Source: Eptesicus fuscus (Eukaryota > Chordata > Mammalia > Chiroptera > Vespertilionidae). From it: a stretch of DNA of 64,000 nucleotides. Of this stretch, positions 10,808 to 22,840 are shown piece after piece (the first letter of the stretch is position 1; the number at the start of each line of letters is the position of its first letter). Where the stretch lies: assembly GCF_027574615.1 (NCBI RefSeq), contig NC_072480.1:100450001-100514000 (forward strand). The letters are read 5' to 3'. The notes below the pieces were generated by a model. That model was not told where the DNA came from and searched no databases. It saw only the letters and a list, made by a program, of their open reading frames with translations. The translations under genes were made by a program, and so were the position numbers.

Positions 10808-10829
10808 TGGCGTAGTCGTGGGAGGATTC
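10808..10829 (+). other. ERV primer-binding site
   Basis: Four bases after the LTR comes TGGCGTAGTCG, which complements the 3' end of mammalian tRNA-Ser species as I know them. The following GTGGGAGGATTC departs from that tRNA by a small insertion or substitution. tRNA-Ser priming is therefore likely but not certain. Confidence 0.6.
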
Positions 10830-11492
10830 CAAAGAAAACTCACCCGGGATCATCCTTTGGACTTGGACTTGGAGCTAGGATCCAGCAAAGGGCCCGTTGA
10901 GCCCACCGGTTCTCCGCCCATTGGGTGAATTTGGGTGAGTTTTTCTCTTGGATCCAGGACCGTCCCTTGTTGGTAGAGGGTCTCTGACTTTATTTGAGCT
11001 GTGTTTTAAAATCCTCGAGGTGGAACCAGGGTTGACAAAACCCCAGGTTAAGGGTTGGCAGAACCCAGGCTTAGGCTTTCTCTGGAGGAAAAATGGGTGG
11101 CTGGTTTTGATTTTGGCTTTTCAATTGGAATTGCTGAGAGTCTGAGCAAAAATAACCTTAGCCGTATAAATGAGCTGAACTCATTCAGCTCTGAAGATAA
11201 AGGGGCAACACTTTTTATTTTTAAAGAATAGTCTGATTCTGAGGTGTTCTTAGGTGACTAAGAATTTTGTGGAAGTGTCAGAAATGCAGGAGCCCCGTCT
11301 GGAAGTTCCGACTGTAATTAACTAAATGGTTTTTCTAGGGGGCCACCATAAAGGCTTGGTCTGCCCGGGCCCCAAAAACTTTTTTGTGGTTTTAGACAGC
11401 CGGGAGAGAAACTGAGGCCACATTTGACCTACTACATAACATATCTAAAGTTTGCTCAGACTACAGATATCCAAAAATAAAAAAAATTTAAC

Positions 11493-11608
11493 ATGGGAAA
11501 TTGTGCCTCCAAGGCTAGAAGCTCCCAAGACCCCAGCCCTCATTTAATACTCCTGATAAGAAGCCTTTACTTGCAAGTACTTAACAGAAATGAGAAAATT
11601 TAACTAGA
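11493..11608 (+). pseudogene. gag N-terminal remnant
   Basis: An ATG is followed by codons for Gly-Asn-Cys-Ala-Ser-Lys, the look of a myristoylated retroviral matrix start (MGNxxSK-like). The frame stops after about 38 codons. It is placed as expected for gag, about 690 bp after the 5' LTR. No capsid or nucleocapsid zinc knuckle can be recognised downstream. It is a non-functional fragment. Confidence 0.55.
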
Positions 11609-13220
11609 ACATATTAACTGAGGAATGGCCAGAAAGAAAAAAATGCAGTTTGTTTGGGGTACCTTTGTTAATATTTTGCATGCAGAAAAAAAAAAATGCC
11701 GGCTCTGAAATTAAAGTGAATGAGTATATGGGAAGCGTATCTTGATTTGGAAACTAGAAGCTTCTAATAAAAAAATTTTTTTTCTTCCTATCGATGGAAA
11801 TTAATAAAAAAGATTTTCAGGGACTGTCTCAGAACTATTCTGAAGTTAACAAATGTCTACAGCCATTTTTGAATAGTCCTTTGGGAGTGGACTGAAATTC
11901 TAGAGAGGGGCAGTTCCCAAACCGGGGACAAAGACACTGCTTTGGTAATTTTAATGCTAGACATTCTCTGGTGTAAATTCTTAGTGTGTTTTCTGCGCGC
12001 CTAATAACAGTGTTGATGTTTTTGTGTCTCTGTTGTTGTTTAATTTGTTGAAAGAAAAGGCAAGTCCCACTTCGGGGAAGCCTAGTTGTGTGTGGTGGGG
12101 TTGAAAGCGTGAGAGAGATTGCAAGAACGTCCCAGCAGCTGCCAAGAATTCTTAATCTTGGGGGCTCTTCTTGCTCTCCCTCTCAGGGTTCAGCTTCCAA
12201 AAACAGCTAGTGAGATTTCTGTCTGTTTGTCTGAAATATAATTGTGGCTGTCTATCTCTTAGGGATTTCGGTTTGCTCTTTCCTTTGTTGTGAGAATAAA
12301 CAAATCATCTTTTCTGTCTAAGAATAGTTTAGACAGCCTCCATTTTGGACTGTGACTTGGCAGCCGCCATGTTGGCCGCATGGCTTGATGCTTCCCTTGA
12401 AAGAGCAAGGGCCAACCCCTCCCTTTGAATTAGCCAATCAGGAAAGACTGTGTGCCTGAGCTCCAATCAAGAGCAAGGACAGGTCACGTGCGTTGTTAAG
12501 GCACTCTGCTTCAGAAAGAAACTTGCAGAGATTCTCAGAGCCAAGTTCAAACAGGAAACTTTAGGAGGGTAGCATGTGTCCAGTCAGGGACACCGGCAAG
12601 CCAAGAGTCATGATTCCCTGTGGGGGCGTCTGCCAGTGATACTCTGGGAATTTGCGTTTCACATATTGGGAGTTTATGTGTTATTTTCAATGCTCAATAC
12701 ACTGCTTGCAATAAGCCTTGTGCCTCATTTTAAAATCTTGCATATTATTCTTTATATGTTAAAGTTATAATTGAATCTAAAGGTATACAAATTTTATATT
12801 ATTCTCTATGTCATTTTACAGGGATTATTACTTACCAAGAAGTTGTTGTCTTGGAATGTTATATTTTATAGAAAAGCAAGGTTTTTATCAAATCTATAAC
12901 CATGCTACTTTTAAATTTTTGTCATTTGTGGACTGCTTTATTCTGATGCATTTGTAGGTATATATGTCTAGAAAAATCCATGAAAAGGACTCGGATTTAC
13001 TCTTAACTTGCAGGCTTCTAAGCAGGTCATATTTTGAACTGGATGAAGATTTATAGAACTTCAAGGAATAAATAAACAAAAACAACTATGGGACTAAATG
13101 AATTGAGGATAATTATTCTTATGATTCTATTTAAAATATTGTTGACACTTAAATCTTTTGTTTCCTGAATATAGGGAAAAGTAAAGAGCAGACATTCTGC
13201 ATTGTAGGAACTAACAAATT
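11609..13220 (+). other. Unassigned ERV interior
   Basis: No protease, reverse transcriptase or RNase H motif is visible on reading. The part near 12330-12490 has CCAAT-type motifs and a CACGTG, and could be non-coding leader or a foreign LTR piece. Most gag-pol coding sequence is missing or unrecognisable. Confidence 0.5.
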
Positions 13221-13224
13221 GGTA

Positions 13225-13560
13225 ACAGATTCATTTCACAGTGCGCTCCCGGGAGACGAAGGGTTCAAAGATCATGGCTTACAACCAGGAGATTTGCTGT
13301 CTTGGAAAAGACACCAAATAAAAGACTCTCCAACCTCATTGGAGGGGACCTTACCAGGTATTACTAACTAACCCATGTGCAACTAAACTTAAAGGAGGTA
13401 GCTCATGGATTCACATTTCTCATTTAAAAAAGGCATTTGACTATGAATGGACGTCTACTCCCATCTCTGACCCCATCTCCGTCTGCAGTGGAGATCAAAG
13501 ACTTTTCAAGGATAAGGAACAGCTGGGACCTTTCGAGGATGAGAAGTCGCCGACCACGGA
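13225..13560 (+). pseudogene. pol remnant: integrase C-terminal domain
   Basis: One frame from about 13328 reads through WRGPYQVLLTNP and then SWIHISHLKKA. This is the pattern of the SH3-like C-terminal domain of gammaretroviral integrases. An in-frame stop near 13318 cuts it from anything upstream. The catalytic core is not seen. It sits just before env, as in a gammaretroviral genome, and is a dead fragment. Confidence 0.75.
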
Positions 13561-15715
13561 GGCAGACAGCTATCCCAAGATGACATCAACAAGGCCTGTA
13601 TGATCACAAACTGATACTGCTTGAACCTTGTTTTATATCAACTGATTGTTATTGATTGAATGTATATAAAATGATTTTCATATTATTATTATCCTTATGG
13701 TTCCCTAGTGGAAACAATATCTGCCTCCCCAGACCTCTTCCTTTATTAGATATGAAAATTTAACCTAAATACCTGCTAATCTTTCCCACCTAGTATACAA
13801 TGATGTTCTGATTATCAGGTATGATCGTGAAATTAATGCTTGTTAGCCACACATTGGTCTTCTCCTACTATCAATATAAGCTTTGGTGGTTGTTGTTGTT
13901 TTCTGGCTCTATCCATTATAAAGGACCCACCTTAGGCAAATACCTCCAAGAACACCTCCCTGATAATTCCACTGGTAGAATTGTATATGGATGTAATCTG
14001 GATGAATATTGTATGGCTATAGAGATGGGTGATGAATAACTAAGAAAAACACCCTGATATAATGGCCAAAAGCTTGCAGCAGCCTGTGCTATCTGTCATA
14101 GCATATCATGTCCTCAGACTCACCAGCCATGCTCTTATGGCTGGATGTCTGTGAAATAAGAAAGAAATCAATGGGTCCCCATTTCAGAAATTATTGACAT
14201 CATTTGGTGGGTAGATATGTTTATAATTACCCCACCGTCCTTGTGTCCTGGATGTTTGAGGAGCCCTATAAATACTCAAACTCTAGCCCATTTGGGAGTC
14301 TCCTTCACTCATTTAACTATGGCATGGGAAACTCAACATTTTTGGCTCCACTCAGTATACCCTAACTGCTCCCAAGTCATAGCTACCCAGTGGCAACAAT
14401 ATTTCTGGTGGATCCAACAACATTGGTCTCCCTAAAAGAAGCAAAAGGGGAATACTTGGAGGAGTAGGGGCTGGCCTTGGTATCCTGGGACAAGCTGAAC
14501 TTGCAGCTAATGAAGAACATCATTCATTAGAAAAGGATTTTTATCTCAAATAGGTCATCTAGAGGGAATGCTGTTTCAGGAAGAAGGAAAAACAGTGGGA
14601 AGCAGCATGGAAAGACAATAAAGCCTTAGTTTCATGGATAGAACAGACTCTAAAAACTTATGCACAAACCCAATAATGGGAACGTGCCTGTGCCCTAACT
14701 CAACAGGGCCTATTGTCTATGTTAATGCAAGGAATCTGAAGTGGCTCTGCAACAATGGCCAACTATAATGGTTGCAGAAGCCCAGGCCAGACACTTAATG
14801 GGACTCATATGGTTCCCCAGGAATTTGGAAAATTTTAAATGGGAAATGTGATCTACGATATTGTGTTTTTAAAGGCCCAGGTGTGAGTTAAATCCTAAGC
14901 TTAAAATTCCCAGTAGTTCAACTGGCTGGCGTAAGGACTATCCTCTATAATACTAGAATACTTCCAATGGGAAGTTGATGGGCCATATTTAAAAATAATA
15001 AACAATGTGAACCCATCTCACTGTCAGTGAAAATTGGAAAGGTGAATGGTTATGCCCTCAATCCATATGGAATAATGAATTCACCCAGTCCTGGCTTATT
15101 GTATCTACCCCAACAAATAACAATATAGTATATGGAAAAGGGGCGTTTTGCTGGGAAGGGTTAAAAAACTCTTCTGTTATAATAAGTGATTTTTACTGTA
15201 ATAACACCACGTTTACTTTAAATAATACTGGAATATGGTGTAATACTGAAATTATAGGCAAAATAACTTTGCCTGAGGTTCATAAAACCTATGATAATAT
15301 TGATACTGAAAAACCAATGTATTGGGAAATTGAACTCCTCCCCATGAGGCCATTTTTATGGGAACTAATTGGCCAGAAGAAAATTAGAGCTTCTAGATAA
15401 TGAAATAGTGGAGTCTTAATTCATTTGGCCAAACATATCATAAGGTACGAATGACAGTGGATGAAGGAGGAAAACATATAATTAGCTTAATAAAAATTAT
15501 GATAATACATGTAAAGGGTTTTTCAGTTGGCTGTGATGCTTGTTCCCCTTAGACTTTTCCTTGTCTAGTATTAGACATTTTCTGTTCCTAATCAGTGTTA
15601 TTGGTTTACTATTGTTACTTTTGTTCATGATATGTAAATGTTATATTAGATGCAGAAAAGCAGAATGTAAGACAAACAGCAAAAAGACTCGGATCATGGT
15701 GGCTCAAAATTAGAA
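13560..15715 (+). pseudogene. env remnant
   Basis: Several short frames in different registers show envelope features. These are a surface-subunit-like region near 13821-14039 and 14217-14435, then from 14434 a basic cleavage-type site (KRSKRG) followed by a glycine-rich hydrophobic stretch like a fusion peptide. A hydrophobic membrane-anchor-like segment followed by Cys and basic residues lies near 15580-15700. Stops and at least one frameshift, between the surface part and the cleavage site, break the gene. It is non-coding in its present state. Confidence 0.7.
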
Positions 15716-15972
15716 ATGATCCAGAATACTTTTTAACAAGGACATATAGGATCTGACTGCCTCCCATTTACCTGCCTTTTTAAAATATATATATAATTCG
15801 ACCTTAAATGCCATCTAAGGTTATGGTCTTGCCCCATCCCCAGTGGTCCACCTGTTCAGCGAGACATGCTGACACTGAGACATCCTAGGAATGAGCCTTC
15901 CTAGCACCGTGGGACTCCATTATCCAACCAAAAGGTTGGTCATCAATGCATCCTTTGGATTGATTTATGACC

Positions 15973-15984
15973 AAAAGGGGAATG
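15973..15984 (+). other. ERV polypurine tract
   Basis: AAAAGGGGAATG directly precedes the 3' LTR, the expected site and composition for plus-strand priming. Confidence 0.8.
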
Positions 15985-16638
15985 TGTGAACGGAAGGAGC
16001 CACATGCTAACCTGACAAGCTCAGGGGAGGCCTATGTGGCAGTCTTGCAAACTCAGAGACCTGAAATAACCACAAAGGATGGTTTGAAAATTAAATATTT
16101 AACTACAAACAGGTTATAGTGGGCAGTCATGTCCTAGGCCGATATCTTCCCTGACAAAGGTCAACTTAGATCTTTACTGAGCCCATTTGCCTTTTTGCCT
16201 CTAAGATAACATATCTGTGAGATGTCTGGGTAACTTGTAACTTCCTTTTTACCCCGGACCCCTCAGGGCACAACAAATGGCACCGGGACATTCCTTCATT
16301 GTTATTGTTATCAAGTTAATTGTCAACTGTTAATTACGTTAAAGTATCCTGTATCTATCTCTGTAAGAGAAGCACATGTCCATCATTTCACTTTTCACCC
16401 AATCCCAGAGGTTTCCCCGCTTTGCTTTGTCCCACCTCCCTAATCTGTCACCAATGGATTTCATGTAGCTCACCTATGTCCCTCCTCTGATGGCAATGTA
16501 TAAATACAGATGGAACCCACCATTTCTTCGGAGCATGATCTCAATTCATTGAGGTTCTGCTTCCCGGCATATGTCGACATTTTGGCTCAAATAAACTCAC
16601 TAAATTCTTTACAGGTTTCAATGGTTTTTTCGTTAACA
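15985..16638 (+). repeat. ERV 3' LTR
   Basis: 654 bp, identical by eye to 10150-10803, and followed by the CATA target duplication. A Ves SINE sits about 30 bp beyond it. Confidence 0.95.
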
Positions 16639-16667
16639 CATACATTGGCAGTTTATCCACTGCCATT

Positions 16668-16890
16668 GTTCTCATCAATATATATTTTTATTGATTTCAG
16701 AAAGGAAGGGGGAGGGAGAGAGAGAGACAGAAACATCAAGGATGAGAATGAATCATGGACCTACTCTCTCCTGTATGTCCCCTACTGGGGATGGAGCACA
16801 CACCCGGGTATGTGCCCTGACCAGGAATCTAACCATGTCTACTGGTTCATAGGTCGATGCTCAACCACTGAGACACACCCACCAGGCACT
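16668..16890 (-). mobile_element. Ves SINE
   Basis: Antisense copy: TTTTATTGATTTCAGAAAGG start, then CATCAAGGATGAGA, CCCCTACTGGGGATGGAGC and a tRNA-like end. The flanking repeat CACTGCCATT lies at 16658-16667 and 16891-16900. Confidence 0.9.
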
Positions 16891-17169
16891 CACTGCCATT
16901 TTTTAATAGTAGTCATGGATTCTGTGGTGAAGAGAGAGACCTCATGACTGGAAGAGTCCTGTGCTAGCTCATAGATCACAAATCAGTTAGCATTCTCCAG
17001 GCCACTTGCAGTTTATATCCTGTCTCCAAGTGGGAGACCTTCATACAAAATGTATAGATTCCAATGTGACGGTATTTCCATGTTCTTCCCAATACCCACA
17101 GAGGTACCAGGAGAGCTTTCTACTGCTTTTTTGTCCGTGGGGTTATTTCTCATCCTTTCATAGCCTAAT

Positions 17170-17382
17170 CAGTGGTCGGCAAACTCATTAGTCAATAGAG
17201 CCAAATATCAACAGTACAACGATTGAAATTTCTTTTGAGAGCCAAATTTTTTAAACTTAAACTTCTTCTAACGCCACTTCTTCAAAATAGACTCGCCCAG
17301 GCCATGGTATTTTGTGGAAGAGCCACACTCAAGGGGCCAAAGAGCCGCATGTGGCTCACGAGCCGCGGTTTGCCGACCACTG
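17170..17382 (+). mobile_element. Non-autonomous hAT element
   Basis: CAGTGGTCGGCAAACTCATT to GTTTGCCGACCACTG, 213 bp. The flanking octamers AGCCTAAT and GCCTAAAT are near matches. Same family as 6248, 39313 and 58734. Confidence 0.92.
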
Positions 17383-17390
17383 GCCTAAAT

Positions 17391-19666
17391 GGACAACACT
17401 ACCAATATGCTCAGCATTAATTCTCCAGATGCCCTCAGTCGCTTCATGTGCTAGTGCGGGTTCTAAGTTCCCATAAGAGGAATTTGAAAATAAGTTTTTC
17501 TAAAACAGTCAATTGTGTTAAAACAAACACACACAACCTAATACCAAATATATATATATATTTAGGCAAAAGTATTTCCATTTGAGAGTGTTCTATTTTG
17601 AGGCGATGTCAGATTCCTAGCCGAGGATGAGAGAAGTAGAGGATTATAATTTCGTTTGAATAACAAGCCCTTCTATGGTTAATATAATGCCAATAACCTC
17701 TGCAACTAAAGCCTATAAATAACCCTCAGCACCTTCCAGGTGGCGAAGTTAGACGCGGGCTGGCAGTCACTCCTGCCTCCGCCTCCTCTGGTTTGGCAGA
17801 CTCAGGCCCAGCCGTGATGAAATGTCAATGCGTTTGCCCGGCGCCTTTCCCTGTGCAGTGTGTCCTCTGGCATTCCCTCCACTTGCCCCTTGTCTATTCC
17901 TGTCTTCGCCGACCCCAGAGGCTCAGGATTTCTCCGTGATTCCCAGAACCCCAGGCCCCACGGAATAATCTCACCGTGGATCTGCCCTCCCCCATACTGG
18001 CTGTGCGCGATTCTTCAGTTCTTCTCTCTCTATACTTCCACGATTTATCTTCAGTCTTCAAAAGTTTTGCATTTCATTTCTCAGTCTAGTCATTCCAGAT
18101 TTCTTTTCCAGTAGCAAGCGCAGTCTACCCTGAGATAGCCTCCCTCAGGTTTTCCGTACATTCTAAGGAGGCATGTGAAGGGAGAAGTCTTGGGGAAAGG
18201 AAGAGGTGGTTGTTAAGATCGGCAGGTGAGACAAATATTGGGGCAGAGGAGGCTTTCTGGAAATGTCTAGGCCATGCTTCCCTTTACCTAGGAAATAAAA
18301 TATACACACATAAACGTTTTGAGTACCTCATAAAAGAAGATTTTTGAGCAATTAGAAGTTTGCAAGGAAGCCAACAAAAAAGCAATTTGCTCCACATAAA
18401 CAGAATTTTCCTTGTGTGTATTGATATGTTGGCTCAAAGTGCCAACAGTGAGATCTGCTTCTCCTTCCTTTCACCAAAGCGAGGGAAGGACCACCGAGAG
18501 GCTCGCAGAATGAAATGGACGGCAAATAGCATATTCAGGCACGGTTCTCTCACAAGCTTTGTATTGTATATGATGGTACCTTGTATATTTTAATCTTAAT
18601 ATAACTTTATGACAGCACAATTATTAGTTCCGTCACCTCGCTTCTGTGACTTCATATATTCTGGTTATATTAATTTCAGTGAGGAAATACATGCTCAATA
18701 TGCATCCGTTTTCTGTTTTTCTTATTCATTAAATAGTAAAATAACCTGTACAGATGCAAGCTCGCCTTCCTCCAGTGCACGCTGAGAGAGCAAAAGGGAG
18801 TGGGGGGGGGGGGAGGGGGGCGCCTTCAGAAAGGTGCATGTTCGCTCCACTGCGGTGTGAAGTATGTTAGTGCTTCCAACTGCTGCCCCAGCAGAAAAGG
18901 TCCTGGAGTTTCAAGAGGCTGGAACACAAAATGCACAGACAGCTGCTGAAGGGAGGAGCGTGAGGGGCTCGGATTGGGAAAGTTCCCACACAAGTTCCAA
19001 TCGCCCTTTACGGAAAGGGATGGCGTTTCTTCAGGTATCTGGTTTTACGTTGGGATACTTTGGGAATGAAAACTGAAGGAAGACGTTTTGGACTTCTTCG
19101 TGATACCACCACAGTAACAAAGCCATGGAGCATTGGTCATCGACGCCTAATATCTGTTAGCGGTGGGACACCACGTATTGTTTTTCCCATGTTACCAAAG
19201 TATGGGTATGAGAAGCACAGCTAAGCACAGAATTGTTTAATTCACATGAAGAAGAGCATGGAAGGTTTCACCGTGTCCACATTGAACTTATTTGCTGAGA
19301 ACCAGGATCAACAGTAATTAATATAAATGCGAGAAGTCCAATCAGGAGGCTGAATTGGGCTCTTTGAATATTCCAGGGTGAATATTTGCATTTTATTACC
19401 TACTGCTACTCAATGGCCTAAAGCAAACTCCCCCAACCTGATCATCTTACTGTTTACTAAACATTACCATTGATATGTCTGTTTGCATTCCTAAAAGGAA
19501 CCAAGACTCAGAGGAACTTGACTACTACAGTTAAGCTTTCCCTGGCTTCCCCCATAATTTCAAATTTATGTTTCTTGTCTTGTGTGTCAATTTGCACATC
19601 AGCTCTTTCTCTAAGCCTTTGAACCTGAAGCCAGGCTGGACATGGCTTTTCACACTTATTGTTCCT
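17391..19666. other. Gene-free unique DNA
   Basis: No gene is supported. Part of 17700-18100 is GC-richer but its frames are short and featureless. Confidence 0.5.
18802..18820. repeat. G-tract
   Basis: A run of G interrupted by one A, capable in principle of quadruplex structure. Confidence 0.9.
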
Positions 19667-19742
19667 CCAATGTGTCCTCCATGGCTGAGATCTAAGGAGA
19701 TATACCAATGTGTCCTCCATAGCTGGGATCTAAGTAGAAATC
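19667..19742. repeat. 38-bp tandem duplication
   Basis: CCAATGTGTCCTCCAT starts two adjacent units at 19667 and 19705, with a few substitutions between them. Confidence 0.85.
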
Positions 19743-19942
19743 TTGAGTTTTTTCACTTATAGGTTTAATAAATTCTATTTAGTCTGTCTTCGAAATTATT
19801 ATAATGGGACCTTCCTGTTTTTATTGTCGCTACCTTTAGTCAAATTCATTTCTCTGCTGTTTTTTTCTCTCACATTGTTACCCCTCTCCGTTCCTATCAT
19901 GCTTGTCTGTTTTTTATAGTCTCCCTTCTTCATCTTTCTCCA

Positions 19943-19946
<4 letters not shown>

Positions 19947-19990
<44 letters not shown>
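19947..19990. repeat. (TC)n microsatellite
   Basis: About 22 uninterrupted TC units in a pyrimidine-rich stretch. Confidence 0.95.
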
Positions 19991-19995
<5 letters not shown>

Positions 19996-20139
19996 ATCTA
20001 TCTCACACACAGTACCAAAATTTTTTAATAAATAACAAAAACTTAGATTGTATTTATAAGATACAAATAAATATTTATCTTCCAAATATTTAACACTTAA
20101 TTATCTTTTTTATCTTCTAAATATTTAACTTTTATTTAT

Positions 20140-21540
20140 CTTTTTTTAAAATTCAGAGTTGTTTCATACAATACAATTTCTATTTAAGTTTATAGTGTAA
20201 TGGGCTTTTAGAGACATATACAGTAATTGCATCATCATGCCAATATAAAGATGTTGATCCTCTACATCATTAGCAAATACCCTTGTTTTACTTCATAGTT
20301 CTCTCCTCCCCTCACCCCAATGGCTTGGAAACTGATGATTTCACTTCTGTCCCAATAGGGTTTTTATTTCCTTTTTCAGAACACCATATATATTAAAGCA
20401 CACAATATATGGCTTTTGTGTCTCTCCTCTTTTACTTAGCGTGATAATTTTGAGATTTAGGCATGTTCCATATATTAGTGAATGCTACATATTTTTATTG
20501 TCAGTAATACCTCATGTATGAGTGTACCACAGTATGTTCATTCATTAGTTGAGAGAATGTGGGATTGTCTCCACTTTTGGACAATTTTGAGTAAAGCTGC
20601 TAGTAAACATTTGTGTTCAGATCTTTGTGAAGAAGGACATACATTTCAATTCTATTAGGTAATTACTTTATTTAAAGTGCAATTGCTGAGTCACATGATG
20701 AATGAATACTTAACACAGTAAGAAACTGCCATGCTATTTATATAGTAGCTATACCATTGTATGTTTATGCATAGGAGTTATAGTTGATCATCATCACCAT
20801 CATTGAGTGATTCTTCCTCTTCCTTCCCTTATTTTTCTCTGGATCCTCCTCCTCCTCCCTTTCCTTCTCCCCACTGTAGTAGGTATAAAGCAGCATTTCA
20901 TTATGGTTGTTATTTGCATTTGACTAAGGACTAGTGATGTTGAACATCTTTTCATATGCTTATATGCCTCTGATATATATTCTTTGGGGAAATGTCTTTC
21001 AAATAATTTGCCCATTTTCAAATTATATTTCCTGTCTTCTCATTGTGGTTTAAGAGTGATTTATATATTCTCAGTAGAAGCCTTTTGTCAGATATGTGGT
21101 TTGCTCGTGTTTTCTCTCAGTCAGTGGCTTATCTTTTTAATTTCTTAATAAGGTCCTTTGAACAATAGATTTTAAAAAATTTAAGGTACAACTTATCCAT
21201 TAATTTTACTTAAGAGTTGTGTTTTTATTATCCTAATGACATTAATCTAAACCAAGGTTATGAATATATTCTATGTGTTTCTCTATAGTTTTGTATTTCT
21301 GTCTAGAGTTGTTTTTGTATGAATTTTCAAAGATTCAGTCCCATTTTTGAGGTCATTATTTCTCCCTTTTATTACATTGGTCCCTTTGTTGAGAATAATG
21401 AACCTTATCTGTATAGGTTTGTTTCCAGATTCAATATTATGTTCAGTTTATTTATGTGCCTATCACGTTATTCCAAGATCATATTGTTTTGATTACTCTA
21501 GCTTAATAATAATTTTTGAAATGAGGTAGAATTACTTCTC
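20140..21540 (-). mobile_element. Old L1 fragment, antisense
   Basis: A run of landmarks in the order expected for the reverse complement of an old mammalian L1 3' region. They include TTTTACTTAGCGTGATAATT, TGTACCACAGTATGTTCATT, AAAGCTGCTAGTAAACATTT, TGTTGAACATCTTTTCATAT and TTGATTACTCTAGCTTAATA. Many substitutions and indels show it is ancient, and frames in it are shadows. Confidence 0.85.
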
Positions 21541-22030
21541 CAACTTGAATAATAGAAGTCCATGAGCTCCCTCCCCCAGGATGTGGGGATAAAGTGAAAA
21601 ACAACAACATGTGATTGTGCCTTGAGAAATACTGATCTTCACCTGCTGCACTGGACGGTACACTGGGTGAGGGGCTCTCTCTAGTGTCCACCCCTATACA
21701 CTCAGCTTCTGGCAGGATGTCTAATATAAAGAACGTTCTGTCCAGAGAATATTTGGGTGTCTGAAATAATATACAATCAGATGGATTTAGTGAAGTTTCT
21801 CAATACTTTTAGACTTGAGCAATGTTTTGAGTGCACTGCTTCCAACTTAATGATTAAGTCGAGTTTGCTACCTAATCGCACGTGAAATGTCCCAGGCCAG
21901 TCCTGCACTTTCCTGACTGTAACTCTGAATATTTTCCTAACTCTCTTTATGCTTAAACTTGCTCATCTATAAAGGGAAGGAACAGTTGCACCTATTTCAT
22001 GAGTTTTGAGGATGGAATGTGTTGGTATAT
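21541..22030. other. Unique DNA with possible MIR piece
   Basis: No gene is seen. TTGCTCATCTATAAAGGGAA near 21960 followed by TTCATGAGTTTTGAGGATGG weakly resembles a MIR core. Confidence 0.35.
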
Positions 22031-22040
22031 ATAATAATGA

Positions 22041-22290
22041 CAACTTGCCCGAGCCAGTTTGGGTCAGTGGATAGTGTGTCAGCCTGGGGACCGAAGGGTC
22101 CCGGGTTCAATTCTGGTCAAGAGCGTGTACTTCAGTGGCAGGCTCCTCCCTAGCCCCGGCCCTGGTTGGGGATCCTGCAGAAGGCAACCAATCCGTGTGT
22201 TTCTCTCACATCAGTGTTTCTCTCTGTGTTTCCACTCTCCCTAAAAATCAATGGAAACAAGTCCCCGGGTGAGGATTAACAAAAAACATA
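22041..22290 (+). mobile_element. Ves-related SINE, diverged
   Basis: It has a tRNA-like head GCCCGAGCCAGTTTGGGTCA and a B-box-like GTTCAATTCT. The 3' part differs from the other copies, with CCCCGGGTGAGGATTAAC before the A-tail. ATAATAATGA flanks it at 22031 and 22291. This looks like a distinct subfamily. Confidence 0.8.
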
Positions 22291-22516
22291 ATAATAATGA
22301 TGATAAATAACATTAGACATTGACTGCCACAATGAATGCTGAGTAAATAATAGCAGCCTTACCAATGCCATTATCACCATCATCACAGCCTTTAGCCTCC
22401 GTAAGTCCTCACTGTGGATAGGCTGCTCTCCTGGGAAGGAAGGGAGAATAGTGGTCACTAGGACAGTGCATGTGCTGTCCTTGTAATTAGCCAGTTTATT
22501 AATATTAATAAGAAGA

Positions 22517-22840
22517 AGAGAGCAAAAGGGAGGCCAGGCATTATAAGCATGGTCATCTGGGCAGCTTCCCCAGGAAGCCACAGCTTCACGCTCCCCTGGG
22601 AACCATGGTCCCTTCCCTACAGTTCACTAGGGGGAGGGATGGAACAAAGGGGGTGACGGGCACCTGCGCGGGGTGATATAGGGAAGGTGCTGCCTGTCAG
22701 GCTAGCCTGGGGAACAATGGGTTGTTTGGGGGTGGACCCCATCAGAAGTGCTCGAAATCTTGGAAAGTTAAAAACCCCGAAGAGTTCCCTCTCTCCTTGT
22801 TCCCTCTTGCTCTGGATAAAATAGGACGTCCTTTGCCTAA
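22517..22840 (+). repeat. LTR-like repeat, copy 1
   Basis: AGAGAGCAAAAGGGAGGCCA through CTTGTTCCCTCTTGCTCTGG aligns along its length with 26675-27010, though clearly diverged. Family name is not recognised. Strand follows copy 2, which has a TATA-like box. Confidence 0.6.

Larger units (their letters stand above)
10150..16638 (+). mobile_element. Endogenous retrovirus with identical LTRs
   Basis: A 6.5-kb provirus-like insertion with TG...CA LTRs at both ends. A 4-bp target duplication CATA lies at 10146-10149 and 16639-16642. In order it shows 5' LTR, tRNA-type primer-binding site, a short gag start, an unassigned middle, an integrase C-terminal remnant, env remnants, polypurine tract and 3' LTR. 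The integrase motifs and the 4-bp duplication point to an ERV1/gammaretrovirus-like lineage (inference). The interior is deeply broken, with no long open frame and most of gag-pol missing. This contrasts sharply with LTRs that are identical by eye. It cannot encode its own proteins and must have been mobilised in trans or homogenised later. Confidence 0.95.

Noticed and set aside
10948..11145. A short frame after the ERV primer-binding site as a leader-encoded gag
   Set aside because: It starts before the plausible matrix start at 11493 and has no retroviral features. The region is better read as untranslated leader.
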